Assembly (NCBI GenBank): GCA_026874595.1 | Contig: CM049313.1 | Span: forward strand, 49,029,659 to 49,093,658 | Length of the DNA stretch: 64,000 bases | Direction: 5' to 3' | DNA from: Sipunculus nudus | Taxonomy: Eukaryota > Annelida > Sipuncula > Golfingiida > Sipunculidae | Shown here: one piece after another, positions 37,001-52,000 of the stretch | Layout of the letters: each line of letters begins with the position of its first letter | Position numbering within the stretch: the stretch's first letter is position 1 | Notes under the pieces: model-generated | What the model saw: only the letters and a program-made list of their open reading frames with translations | What the model was told of the DNA's origin: nothing | The model's database searches: none | Translations under genes and position numbers: made by a program

Positions 37001-40000
37001 GGTCATGGTCACAGAACTCATTTCTTTAAAAAGAATGCATATGCATTTAAAGCCAAACTTTTCATTCCAAACCTTCCATCTTCAAGATATTGCTAACCTG
37101 CCAATAGGGGAAGATTCTGTTCAATTTTTGGGCCATGAGGTCAAAGGTCAAGGTCACAGTACTCACTTATTTAGAAAGATTGTGGATGCATTTTAAGCCA
37201 AACTTTTCATCCAAAACCTTCCATCTTGCACATATGGGCTAGATTTTCTTAACTGTCCACTTTTATGTATTTTTATGTCGCCAGCATGTTTTTCAAATCC
37301 ATTAGTAGATTTCACTTCAGGACCTGTACCATTGGATAGATCGTCATCTGAGCTTGCTGTACATATGTAACATGACCAGGTGGCACTCACCACTGTCCTT
37401 GTTCTTAAATGGAAAACTTAAAAAATCGACTGATTTTTAAAGAAATGCTGTGTCGCCAAAGCAATCCTTTATTTTCAGTTCAGTAGCAAGATAGTGTAAA
37501 GAGAGTATTGTGAGTTATTAGCTTTGTTAAGCCAGGTAATACATGCTCATGAATGTAAAAAAGATATCAAAACACACCTTGCATAATTTCCCTTTGAAAA
37601 GAAAATTGAAAAATAAATGTCTCCATAGCCATGTGTTCTCCTTTTCTAAATGACAGAATTAAAGCAAAGACATAATGAGGCATAAATTCCTCGTTACAAG
37701 GATAAAACCAAACCATATCTTGCAAATAATACATGAGAAAGCAAACTATTTTTCACAACATATAAATTCAGCTGAGATTGGTCAGGGTCAGATGTCACAT
37801 CCACAATGCTAATAAATTTAAAAGCTGTTGATTTATTGTACTGGGACAGTGTCCTGAATATTCTGGATAAAATGTATCAAAGTGAAGTTGCCAATTGGTC
37901 ATCAGCCCCAAAGAACTCGGATGGATGTGAAATGTTAATGTAGGTCCTATCTGATGCCTATTAAGCAGAGATAATGTCGTGTATATCTTTATGAAAATGG
38001 GCCAGAAAACGCCGATCTCAATACAAAAAGGCTGTTCGTTTTGTTTATATCCACATGTTTACAACATGTGGGGACCGCAAAGGTAATCTTAATACATGCA
38101 ACAAGGACTTCTGGTGGCAAGTCAGATGAACCAGTGCCTTTGAAAAGGGCTTTTTGCGATTATAGTGACCTTTCAGCTTCCGCACATGTGGAACCAACAA
38201 TGTAAGGAAACAAGGTTATTTTTGTTTGTCAACAATGGTGCATGTACCGTGTTTACAAGGAGCTTGTAGATAAACATACGTAATAAGAATTTTTCGTAAC
38301 AGGAATATTATACAATACATTAATTATGTATGCGGAGTAAGCAATACATCACTATACCTCTCCACTTCCCTTTTATCAAATATTTATTTATATCTGTACT
38401 TTCATATTATTAAAGGTGCCGATTAACCTACCTTCTGAAAAAAGAATTTATGTGATTTCTGGCTTCCCCTGTATATATAAAGATCTAAGGGTAATGTTGT
38501 TTGTGAAAAGTTCTTATAAGGTTTCATGAGGGATGAATGAATTTGTTTATCAGCAACATGTTTGTAAACACAGCAGTGTTGACAAATGGGTATAACATGT
38601 AACATGTATATGCCTAGGTAGAAAGGTCACTTGTTGCAAAATGCGATTTGCAAAGCTCTGGCTTATATTTGACTTGCTGCAAGATGTCCATGTTGAATTT
38701 GTTTTTATTATTTTGACAGCCCTCTCCCCATATTATAAACATGTTAATAAAAACAAAACAAGCAGCCCGTGTGTGGTGATATCCATGTTTTCTGGCCTAT
38801 TTTTATATCCTCTAAGGGATTACCTTTATAAAGGTCAGATAGGTGATTGCCACCTTTAAAAGGAAAAGCCATGTCTGTGATATAAATATTTTTTTTTGGT
38901 GCCCATTTTACATGTATTAAAATTTTCCCCCACACACTTTCGACATGCTTTCTGTGCCTTTTTAAAATTACATATGCATACATGTAAAAGCATGTTTTCA
39001 GTGTATATTTTCTTTTAACATCCTAAAGCAAATGTAGTCCATATGCAATTTTGCCATCCCGCAGCCCCCACAGAACTTTATATAATTATATTTGTTAATT
39101 CTTGGAATATTTTTCAGGAACTTCAACCTCTGTAACCCACACACAGGCACACAATTTGATTTACTTCATATCAGTCTGATATCATTCTCTAATTATAACC
39201 TTGTATATAACAATGTTTGCATTTCCAGTCACTCTATTCTTATTGTTAAGGCCTTATATAAACTTACTGTACAAACACAATGAAGGAGAAATATATCGGC
39301 CATATTATCTAATCCCCAAGTTAACTGGCAAAAATTCCTTTTTTATTTTATTTGTAATAATGTGCCCAGCTTGACACATGTTTATAAAGTTGGCTCCATA
39401 TGCGCAACATGACATATTATAAAAAAAAATATTTAGTCATTATAATACATAAGATTCCCCATTATCCACTTTTTCTGCGGTTGTTCTCTTTTATATAGAA
39501 TATCTTTTCATATACCATATCTTGCTGCCACACATACCTAGCTCTTCATCTATCTTCCTGTTCTATCTCTTTATCTATCTTCCTGTCTATTCTTCTGAAA
39601 TTGCAGAGTTTTGTGTTTCCATTTAACTTTTTAAAAGTGATTAAACACTGTTCATTCAAGACAAGCATTTTATATTTTTTGGAGATCATGAATATTTCCC
39701 ATCTCAAAGAAATAAAAAACATAATTGATCATAAATAGTTTTCAGATTCATACAATATGTCTGTGGGTGAATTATATCTCACTAATCCCTGCATGTATAT
39801 TAGGTACTGAGAAACATGTCTTCCATAGATTTGTTCCTTCTTAATAAGTAGATATCTTGTTATGATTTTGGTGTTCTTCTTTACATGCCAATTGTCTGAA
39901 TATTATAAGTATCTCGCCATCCCACTTATTTGTATATTCAGTTTAAGATTCAGGGTCATACAGAAAGGTTGGTAGTTTCCTTTAATCTATTCATGGTAAG

Positions 40001-43000
40001 TTTGGGTAATTTTTTTTATTTCTATTATTCCGAACCATCATTGGTTATTAAATTTAAGATGAACGATCAAATAGATCTAGTTCTATTGGTCATATAGATC
40101 TAGCTAATTTTCCAACTCTGCTGATACTGGTTAATGCATCATAACACAAATGCCTATATCAAGTACTTAAAATAAAACATTCCTTCAACAGGTGTTTGTT
40201 GTCGTATATAGTACGTATTTCAAATACATAAAAACCTTGTGTTCTCCTTTACATCGACAACCTCTGTTTTGATGCCACATGTGGAATATTTTTTCTGCCT
40301 TCTGGCTCATGGAGTGAATTAATTTTGGGAAAATGAGATATTGTCTCATTGATAAAAGGTCAGGACCAGCCAAGGTCTTACTTTCCAATGTTACACATAA
40401 ATCAGAAATACATGTTTTAAAATGTTCAGAAAACGTGTTTTATCCTAGGAAGACAACCTTTATTTTTCATATGCTTTACTGACACACATTTATATACACA
40501 CCAAATAGCGCCATAACGTTTTTTTCCTCAATACATGATTTTCTGTTCAGTGCTTGATCTCGAGGTATTGCAGAATCATGGAGCATTTTTTATTTGAAGA
40601 CATTTTACTTGCTTCAGTAAAAATGGTAAAGGAGATCACACACTAAATGCATACCTTATTTTGCTCATATGACAAAATATGAAGGAGTGTAGTCCGGATG
40701 CTGTAATTTCTGGTACCTATTTTAGAAGACATGTACTTTCAGGCATTATAATTATTTACACGATATTTGAAATTTTATTTTGCTCATTTTTCCAAACTGA
40801 AAAGTTGACACTTAAGAAAATCTAGCCCATATAGCTGAGCTGCCAATAGGGGAAGAAACTGATTGATTTGGATTTCACAAGGTCAAAGGTCTCCATCACA
40901 GGGGCCCATCTGTCCACATATTTGTTTCTGGATGATAACTCCAATTTTGATTGACATATTGGTTTCAATTTTGACTTATATATGACCCACCAATAATGAA
41001 AGATCCCGTTTGATTTTTGGGTCATAAGGCCAAAGGTCAAGGTCATAGGACCCACTTCTTTAAAAGATTGTTGATGTATTGTCAGCTAAACTTTCTGTCC
41101 CAAACATTCTATCTTCCAGATGTTGCTCACCTGCAAATATTCGAAGTAAATGATGGATTTTGGGGTCACAAGGTCAAGGTCATAGGGGCCATCAATCCAC
41201 ATATTAGTTTCCAGATGATAACACCAGTTTGGTTTGAAGTATTGGTTTCAAACTTGACTTATATATGGCCCACCACTAAAGTAAGAACTGTTGATTCTGT
41301 GGTCATGAGATCAAAGTTCAAGGTCACAGGACCCACTACTTTAAAAAGATAGTGGATGCATTTTTAGGCCAAATTTTTCATCTCAATCCTTCCATCATCA
41401 ACATGTGGTGCACCTGCCAATAGAGGGGAAGTTTCCTTTTGATTTTGGGGTCATAAGGTCAAAGGTTAAGGTCACAGGGCCCATCCATTCACAAATTAGT
41501 TTATGGATGATAACTCCAGTTTGGGTAGACAGGTTTGCTTCAAACTGATCAGAAGACCCATATTTTGGAAAACCTCATAAACATATACTGTGGTTGCCTT
41601 TTTGTTCGCGAGGGTTTAAATTTCGCTATATTCGTGAATGAGAAATAATCGCGAAAATGAAACCCTCGGGAAATATTGGCCCAATTAAGTATGTCCTTTT
41701 TATTCAGTGAAACCAATATTTGTATGTGAATAGGTTAGAACAGTGAGACATTTTATAATACATTCCATTATGCAGGTAAAGGGAAAACGTCCCCTTAAAT
41801 TTGAACTAAACCTCCTGTACTGTGTGTACAGAACCATCGTTATATGAGTAGAATAACACAAACTCATGAATTTTTCTCATTTTATAATACAAACAGGTAT
41901 GGCTTTACTAAATTTTTATATAGGTTCTGGAGAGATCACGAAAATGAAACCCTCGCGAATCATTCAAAATAGAGAAATTGCGAAATTTCAGCCTCGCGAA
42001 TATGAAGCCAACCTCAGTATCCTTATAGACAATTGCAGCTGAGCGTCGAGACCCATATGTCCCTAGTTTAATATTTATTTGTTCGAGGTCACCGCCTCCA
42101 TTTTTTAATGCTTGCTTAACTTAGAATTTGACATCTGCAGAATTCTATTCTGGTTTCAGACTACATGACAGGGCAGTATCCCATGATTCCTATAATTTTA
42201 TATACTGGTGTTAACCAGGCACAGTGACAAATGCACCTGTGGGTCCTGGGTCGGACCATCAAGGAACCCCCTATATTCGCACTCCTTTGTGAGTGAAGCA
42301 CAGCCATTTGGCACGACCTGCCCTTAAAGCCTGCAGAGCGCTCATCCTGGGTTAATTGGTCCCAACCGTGAAAATTCTCATCATCTCACCTGAGGTTCAA
42401 ACTCAGAATCTACTGGCTTTGAGCCTTGTGCGCAATCCTCAAGGCACAGAAGCTGGTAATTTTCTGTAGCTATACCTTAACAATAGGCAATAGCTATCTG
42501 GCATTTATTTATTTGCCAAAGTTCAAAGTATTCATAAAACTTTAAAGTCAAGTTTAGTTGCTAATTTGAATATTTCATCAAGGTTCAGTAATTGTGGTTT
42601 CTTCATAGAGTGCATGGGACAATGAAGTATAAGACTCGTGAAGCCTAGCTGCTGTATCTATGAGTACATTGTGTGACTGTGGTTTCTCATGCGATGTTGC
42701 ATGCAGACAGATACAGGAAACAATAAAAGCACTGATGTCTGTGTAAGATGCAGCTCGAGAGTATAGTTAATGTGAAGGGATCTGGAGCCAGACTCGCTGC
42801 TGATAAAACTAGAACGACCCAAAAAGTCACATGCAGCAGTATGATATATCTGACCATGTGATTGTCAAGGTTCACGGCCTGGAATTAATTTAAGAAAACC
42901 ATCTGTGCATATAATCAAGTTTATTTGAGAACAAGAGTAAAAAGTTTCAGTATTTCTGTAAATCGTCCGGTCCACTTTGTTGAAATTCTGTTAAATGAAA

Positions 43001-46000
43001 TTTATATATAGAACTCTTCAGTTTAACTGAAATTCTTATTCCATAAATATTAAATTGACTGTTTTATTTCAACATTTCAAACAGATCATTTGATTAATTT
43101 AAACTAAAACTTTTTGTATTGGATCCATCTTCACCCAGTTAAAGGTTAACAGTTGTAAGCCAGAATACTAACAGTTCTTGAACAAAACAAACATACTGCA
43201 GTAACAAACACACACAGGCTGACATGTATATCCATGCAAGTGGCTTGCTTATGTTATTGTCCAGGGCTTGACATTAACTTTTGAAAGTACTTGCCCAGTC
43301 AGCCAAGTAATATCTAGTTTTTACTTGCCCTACATGAACTTTTACTTGCCTTACAAAAATTATTGATTGTATTTAAGAGCTCGAACATCTTTTATTAGGG
43401 AAAAAGGTTTATGTTGGACCCAATTGCTTGGTCGTCCAAGTAGGAGGTGACTTTTAGTTGCCCTCTCACAATTATTTCTGAATTTTCACTTGCCGAGGGC
43501 AAGAGGTTAACCGTTAATGTCAAGCCCTGTTGTCTACAACAAATTTTTTATATTAATTTTTAAGTACAAATTTGTTCATTATTTTACATATGCTGTTTGT
43601 TGTATGCTGTTGTGTGTATTTTGTCCTCACAATGTCTATTTGGGGAAGTAAACATGGAGGACTCGAGTCTGGACTGGTGTACTGTTTATAGGAACTTGAC
43701 TCAGGGGAGTTGCACTTAGACTAGTACTCGTAACTCGGAAGTAAGGACTGAAGAAATCAGGTCGAGTCCTTCTCAAGTCCAGTAGAAAGAAAGCTCTGTT
43801 ACATAGTATAAAGATGTTTATGTACATGTGCAAACTATTAACAGAATATGACAAAAAAAGGTACAAATGTTACAGCTTTATGTGATTAATCATTAAAATA
43901 CAAACCATATATAAAGAAACAAAAAAATATAGTATTTTTCATTTTACCCATGGTAATTTCCATTTTAAATTTCCTTTTTATAAGAGGATTTTATTGGACT
44001 CTGACATGGACTTGGATTCAGGGTTCCAGATGGTCAGATTCAAAGAAGGTAGATTTTGACTTGAATCTAGAGCATTCATTCTTGGACTCAGACCTGTTTG
44101 GCCTGGACTCTGACTTGGGCTCAGATGGTGGTGGACTCGACTACATCCATGGTAAACATGTGAAGGGTTAACTTTAACAAACTTCTTTTTGCTGTTATAT
44201 ATACCTGAAAAGCTGAATAATATGCCCCATAAAGTCTGTATAAAGTAAGATCTAGTATATTTTAACACAATCAAAAGCACATGCACAGACAAACAAACAC
44301 ATAGACACTGCATACACAGACACACATGCAGATACATATTTACACACATTCACAGACAGACAAAGAACTACACATTCAATTACATACAGGGATTTACAGA
44401 CTCAGAGAGATCAAGACACCACAGATCAGCAAATACACTAACACATACATGCATAAACCAGTGAAAATAATGGTTTCAATCCTGGCCTGAAGCAGGGTAT
44501 GTAAAACATGTTTGTATGTCACATTACAATGACTCATGAATTATAACTCAGAGGACTGACTGCAGGTGACCTGACCCATCTTGAGTGCAAGGACAAAAAA
44601 TGTCCACAACTAAGTCGGGTAATATATATGGATTTAATGAACAACCCCTCTGTTGTTCCGTATGGGACTGAGTCATACTTGGTTTAGACACTTTGTATTT
44701 AATATTTACATTGAGTCAGGAAAAGGTTGGAGTGTTCTCTGAGGTCATAACCTCAGTGAGGAATGTCAATACAAACTGTCATTATTAATTCTTCCACCTA
44801 AACCTAATCCTCTGAGGAAGAATTTTCTATTTATCAAGTATATGCTCCTGTTGGATCTGTATAAATGTTATAAACTGGGGTAAGAGGAGGTGTATACAGC
44901 TTGTCAGAGCCATATGGAACATATACAAATGCTGTGTATTGCATATTAGGGAGTCTCTGAATATGATTTTACCTCTTATCGGTTTTCAGCAGTGGCAATA
45001 ATAGTCTCTTTCATTGAAAGATATATATCTCTATATTCTCTAGAGTAACCATATATTTAGGCTGTGTCACTGATATATACATTTTTGTACAAGATACTCT
45101 ATATATCATCAAATCAGTTATGCATCAGATATTTGAAGCCATGAATGCATCACAGGTCAGCTCTGTCCTCCAGAGCAAAGGCCTCCATTTGATTCTCACT
45201 ATTAACCTGGAAAAACAAGTTTTCCCATCTCACATTGGTAAAGAATTTTTAAAATACATAATATGGTGAACCAGCTTACCTTTAAAATTGATCGGATTGT
45301 TATTTTGGTTTCACCCTAAAACTCCACAAAATTTATTAAAAATCCATTCACAACTCTTGTGTCAGTTGAAGTTGCTAAAAAACAAACTCTCCAATGACAG
45401 CAAAAACCTAATTACTCTTTGGCTGATGTATAAAATATAAAAAGAAAAATAAATTTGTAATTTAAAGAATACCATTTTTCACTTTCTGTTATTTGGTATT
45501 ATAATATCTGCCATGAATACTTTTATGATAAAATACCTTCCTGAATATGTGGTTCAGGTGAGATAACCTTACACTGGTGACAGAGATAACACAACTAAGG
45601 AATATAATAGCATATATTTGTCATGTTATCAGTAAATTTGTTAGTGCATGCACCTGTACTGAGCTATACACAACGTACCACTCAGGCAGATGGTGGGAAA
45701 TGATTCCACCAGCAAAAATGGCACTCAGTTAAACATCTGCAGTAATAAATATACCCAGTGTCATGAAGCCTTCATTGTTTCTGTCAGAAAAACGGCAAAT
45801 ATTTAGAGTATTGTGGAACCTGCCTGAAAGACCACCTGTCTTTAAAAGACCACCCTTAAATGAACCGAATACATTCAAGTTTGTTATAACTGACCCATCT
45901 AAAAGGACCACCTGTAAATTAGGACCACTTTCAGCCAGTCCCATGGGTGGTCTTATAACACAGGTTTCACTGCATGTATATGCATATGTACTTAACATAG

Positions 46001-49000
46001 TACAGTTAAGTAAGACAAAAAGGGGAAAAAATTATAACTTCTTTTGAATAAAATTATTTTTCCAGACGGATTTTATCCAGACAGAAAAAGAGAAAAATTA
46101 ATTTGCACAAAAGCATGACATTTTAATGAAAAACTGATAAATTTATAAATTTTAAGGTAATTCTCATTGTTTATTACAGAAGCCAGATTTAGCAGATGAC
46201 ATCACAGGAATAACACACAGCTATAGTCAGTTCCAAGGGTGTCAGTATTGTGACATTTGTGAAAGGCATATTATCGCGAAAATAAAACTGTATAAATTAG
46301 TCACTTTATCTGAACAGTTGAATAGTCTTTAATACTGTAGTTAAAGACACTAGCCTAAATGGCATCTCATTAACATCATAATCCCTGCAACATTGAGAAA
46401 CAAAAGATTGATAAATAATTGTATATATATTATAATATCTCAAGGGTGTCAGTATTGTGACATTTGTGAAAGGCATATAATCGCGAAAATAAAACTGTAT
46501 AAATGAGTCACTTTATCTGAACAGTTGAATTGTCTTTAATACTGTAGTTAAAGACACTAGCCTAAATGGCATCTCATTAACATCATAATCCCTGCAACAT
46601 TGAGAAACGAAAGATTGATAAATAATTGTATATATATTATAATATCTCATATATATATTCCCAACAAAGCAAAGACATGTACTACTTTTATGAAAATATA
46701 GAATGCCCATTCAGTATTCTCCTAGCTAGGTTGTCATTAAATTATTACGACTTTTTGAGAATACTTTTTACTTCACATGACGGATATATTCTTTAGTAAG
46801 TATATTCTTTGATGAGATCACAAAAACAAAACCCTCGCAAAATACTGTTAAACAAAAATCTTTGAATTTAACCTTGTGAATATAAAACCATGGCAACCAC
46901 TTCACATCCCTAAACATACTTACAAAACACTAGTTGTTGACCAGCTGTGACTCAGCTGTATGTGTACATTATTCATTACATCTGTACCAGGCCAAGAATC
47001 TGTGAGATCATTCACAAGAAATGTACATATATGAATAAACATTCTTCCCTTATGCAAAACATTGGTATTCTTTTATTATTGTTTCAGAGGTCATTAAAAT
47101 ATCCAGACAAAATCCTTATCAGGATTCGGTCTGGCCTAAACACCGATGATCCATTAATAATAAGGAACTTTAAATATTCATGATATAGCATGGCAGTACA
47201 CAAATCAATTCTAGAACCCTTAGCTATTACATAGCAAGAAATAACCTGACTACCCTACTTCATGTTGATTAAGGATTATACATAATATTTTTTTTAAAAT
47301 TTGGTTCTTTGAAAATGTATTATATCAATAAATCATTCTTCTAAGGACTCCTTGCTTCTTACAAAGTACTGACGTGGACACAGTCAGTTACTGGATACTG
47401 AATATAAGATCATAAGTTCTGTCTTATGAGAGATTCATTTTATTAATATTACTATCTGTCTATTAATTTAATTAAATTTCTCATAATATTCATAAACCAG
47501 GGTATTGCAGTAGCATATATTTGTGCTTGCATTTATTGCACCAGTCGCAGACTCTTGAGCAATCAGATGTTCAAAACAGCACTAATTAATACAGAGGTAC
47601 CCATAATTATATAGAGGTTAGAGACTACCATCCATTATCATCAGTATCATCAATTTATAAACTCAAATGTTGACACTTGCAGACCTTGTCCTTTTCTTGA
47701 GAGAAGTGTGTAAATTAAGCTTATATTTATCACAAACAGTGGTATTTAGTTTTATGGAAGTGTGGCCTGGAACGAAGTGTCACTATTGTGGAGTCCTAGG
47801 AGATGAGATCTTTATCACAGTTATGGTACATGTAGGAGGCCACGCACAAATATGTATAGGTCCAGGACAATGCCTGATGGTACATTTATACACGCTATTT
47901 ATCTCTCACTGCATTGTTACAGATTGTCAGAATATCTAGAGGAAAACAATATATGATACATAGTGCAGTGGTTACTCATTCAGTGAAGACTGTATAATGA
48001 GTTTATTGGTGATTTTGAAAGGTCAATAAAAATAAAATTTATGACATAATAAATACTTAAAACCAGCTAGCAGCTAATTAAGAGTAAAACAGCTCAGTTC
48101 GTCCTGAATTCTCTTCTGTTTTCTTACTGTGTGGTTAACTTAGCAGATGTAGGACATAGCAAAATGGAAATAAAATATAATTAAACAAGAATATTAGAGA
48201 TCCATAAAAACATTGAATCATATCATAAAAATGATATAGCAAGTAGTGGTTTCTGTATTTTATCATTATTTCCCTTATATATATAGAAATATAGAGATGA
48301 GACAAGTTAAAGCTAAGATTTGGTATGATGAAATAAGTAAAAGTTAGAAAATAAAGGCAGGATTGTTTGATTAATATATAAGGCACAGAGGAATAATCGA
48401 AGGATTAGTATTTGATTTACTCCAGTTTGGTATCAGAATAAAACAGGTAAAACTGTATTTTACCCTTTTCCTGCAGACCTTTAGGGGAAAAGATCAAAGT
48501 AATCTAGTATGTAGAATATTGCTTTAACCTAAATGCTACAGACATATTTTGTACACTTGTGTGACATGGTAGGTACCGTATTCATATCACAGCTTTATGA
48601 CGTCAGGGGGATTGACAACACTTGTGTAGTGAATACTGCCATCAAGCTGTCAGATAAAAAGGTATTCTTGAGTTATTATGAGAGAATATAAACACAGTAT
48701 AATCCCTTGTCATTTCAGGACTGGAAGAAATATTGGATTGTGATTCGTGGGAATATACTGTTCATCTTTCATAACCAGAAGACCACGCAAAGAGAGTCGG
48801 TCAGTGCAAATGAATTATGTTTTTTTATGAGTTAATTGTCTTCATGAATTTGATGTGCATATTAAAAGCCACATGCATCTAAACTGTAGCTTAATAAGTC
48901 TGTGCTTGGTGTCTGTCTGTCCGTCTGTCCGTCTGTCCATGATCCATTAACAGCTACATATCATAAATGTAAGACCCAGAAGGTTCAACTTCCTTAAAAG

Positions 49001-52000
49001 GTATAACTATTGGAAATTCAAAATTAAGTTGGAGTTGCAGGGGTAGAACCATGTTTCAGTACTTAAGAAGTTAAAAACCTTGTTTTGTAGAAATAAAAAA
49101 AAATGTTTGTTTTATCAAGAGTGCAGGATAAATTGTCATGAAATTACATGATTGTAATTATCCTGAAGAACCTCAACACCTGTACATCACTCAATTTCTT
49201 CATTTCTTTAATTTTAAGCATATATTTGTATTTTAAGAATGTCAATTGTATCAGCCATTGGCCCATTCTTAACAGGGGCACAAAAAGCAGATTTAACACA
49301 TATTAAAGGTAGCGCTCAAAGGTCAAGACAAGTTCCAATGATTTTCTGAAACAGGAGGCTTGGACAGAGGTCACAAAACCTTATATTACATTGTATTTTC
49401 TATGTTATATGGAAAAAAACATGCTTTAGAATATCGTAGCCAATGGGCAAGAAGTCTGATACTTAGCAGAGCACAATTCTGGCCTTTAAATAAAAAAATA
49501 AATATGCTGACTGGTTTTGGCATTTTTTTTTTGTTTAAAACCCCAAACTAGGTCACTATGACCCATAATTATGTGGTATGGCTTTTTTAATGTACTCCAG
49601 CAAAATGTCGAAAGGATAACCTGAAAGGGACTTAAATACCAAGAAAAGCTGTGTACAAGAATAAACACGCCCAGATACCAGGAAGGAAACGTGTAAAGTA
49701 GGACGCTTCTGTCACCGTCTGCAGTAGTGACAGTCTAATGATTTTTAGCTCAGCTGACTTTCAGTCATGCTGGGCTATAGCGATGGGTCTTTGTCCGGCG
49801 TCCTTCCGTCTGTCCGTCCGGCCGGCCGTCCGTCCGGCCGTCCGGCCGGCCGTCCGTCCGTTAGCAGGGCACAAATCGTAACCGTAGGGGCTAGGGCCAT
49901 GAACCCTATGCAGTCTTAGAGGTTATAAAAAGATCTCCTTGCAAACCTGAAATTAGGTCACTGTGACCTATATTCTCGAAGTTATGGGGTGTGTTTGCAC
50001 CCCCCAGAAATAACTCTTTGAGACAAAATTTTCATCCCAAACCTTCCATCTTTCACATACAGCTCACCTACCAACACGGGAAGAACCATAATTTTTTTTA
50101 GGTCAAAAGGTCAAGGTCACAGGAGCCTCTTCTTTGAAAAGCCTGTGGATGCATTTTAAGCCAACCCTTTCATCCCAATTCTTTGATCTTTCACATATAG
50201 CTCACCTACTAAGTTGGAGAAGAATCCTATAGATTTTGAGGTCACAAGGTCAAAGGTCAGGGTCACAGGATCCACTTCTTTGAAAAGGTAGTGGACACAT
50301 TTCAAGCTAGAGTTTTCATTCCAAACCTTCCAGCACTGATATCGCTTCTCTGCCAACAGGGGAAAAGACCTGTTGATTTTGAGGTCAAAGGTCAAGTTCA
50401 CAGCACCCACTTCTTGCGTGGAGTCATTTTCAGGCAAACTTTTCAATCTGTACCTTCCATCTGTCATATATGGCTTACCTACCAATAAGGGAAGAAGCCT
50501 ATAGATGTTGAGGTCAAAAAGTCAAAGGTCAAGGTCACAATATTTAATTGTTCTAAATGCTTGTGAGCATATTTAAAGTGTAACTGTTCAACCCAAACCT
50601 TCAGTCTTTCACATATGCCACATCTATGCATCACTCAGTTTGACTCAAACTTCATATTTATGGGTCTTTTTGCTTGAATAAATAACTTATTGATTTTGGG
50701 GTCAGCTGGTCAGCAGGTTAAAGGTTGCAGGTCAAAGTTATTCACCCATTGGTTGCCAAGTAATTACACCAGATTTAAGTGGTCAGTAGTTACCCATCAT
50801 TTAGAAAGAATCCAGTTGATATATGGGCAAAAGGCCAAGGTCATAGGTCAGGGATGTTCACAATTACTTATTTTATAGACAATCTCTATTTTTCTTGTAT
50901 ATATAACCATCCCACTCCAGCTGGTACATCTCCCTGTGTGGCTGTAATTGTGAGTGACACTGGTGACATATGACTCCCTTTTGTATCAGCCTATTAAGTG
51001 ATAAGCCTCGGTGATAAGTACCTCTTACTTCATAACAAAAACACTGTTGTCAGAATGCTTCAGCCAGGCATTAAGACTATGAGAGTATAGTATTAAGGTT
51101 TTGCTACTGATTTATAAGATGATGGGAACATTTTGCAGTTTATTTTATGGAATCCTAGCAATAAACTTAGTTTCCTAGATATCTGAATATTTTAATATAT
51201 ATCACCACATATAAAAGCAAGTGTTTGTTCTCATAATATGTGGATGTGTACCTTGATTAAGGATGGCTTTTTGTTTTATTTCAAGACTCTTAGTCATGCT
51301 TTCTGCATTTATTTTCTTTCAGGTTTGGCAGTTTACCTACCCTGCTGACCCCATTGAAAAGCAGAGTGATAATAAAAAATATTGGACTTACACTTTTTAC
51401 AATTGCATATCTATAAATCTAATATGAGGGCCTGGACATGCCTTTTGAATTATTTTGGGCATTTATTACTGGATAATTTGCCCCAAGTTTGGTCTCTTAT
51501 TGGAGAATGTGGGATATCAAATGTCATACTTGTCGATAATCCATTATGTCTGCCAGTTAGCCACCTTAGAAATTCTTTCTTCAGGGCAGTTTCAGTAATT
51601 TTTCTTTAATGTTTGGTCCGATTTAGAGAATGTTTGTTGTCTGATTTCAGACTTGTCAGAAGTCCAATATGGCGACCAGGCAACCATCTTTTAATTCCTT
51701 AGTTAAAGTGAATGCAGTTGGATGTATATTTATGTAATCTTGTAAAGGATTGGGTCAAATATTTCTGAATAAATATTACCATCATTTATAAAAGTGCAGT
51801 ACAGTTGGCTTGTATTGAATAAAAATTCATACAGAAGCACCTGTTTTTCAATAATTCTTGCATGTATTTCCTTGATTTTTGCTATATATGTTGATCTTAT
51901 TTGTCCTTTGTGGTGTTCCTTTTGAGACTGACAGGTTTCAAGCAAGCTGTTGGAATAGTTCCTGATAGCTTAACAATCATGCATTTTCCTCAGACCATCA

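Larger units (their letters stand above)
26853..48718 (+). other. STAP-like: Gene B intron 1 (21.9 kb)
   Basis: Begins GTAAGC, ends CATTTCAG. No other gene is recognised inside. The content is mostly dispersed repeats, listed separately; stretches between them are AT-rich without notable motifs. Confidence 0.7.

Noticed and set aside
42210-42475. Possible tRNA-derived SINE (GAGGTTCAAACTC resembles a B box)
   Set aside because: No convincing A box at the right distance, no cloverleaf and no second copy in the window.
43656-44150. Inverted GGACTCGAGTC / GGTGGACTCGACT words as a transposon
   Set aside because: The ends match over too few bases and the interior has no shared structure with other elements here.
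47667-47939. 90-codon frame with several cysteines
   Set aside because: No known motif and no splice context; it lies in the gene B intron and codes for nothing recognisable.
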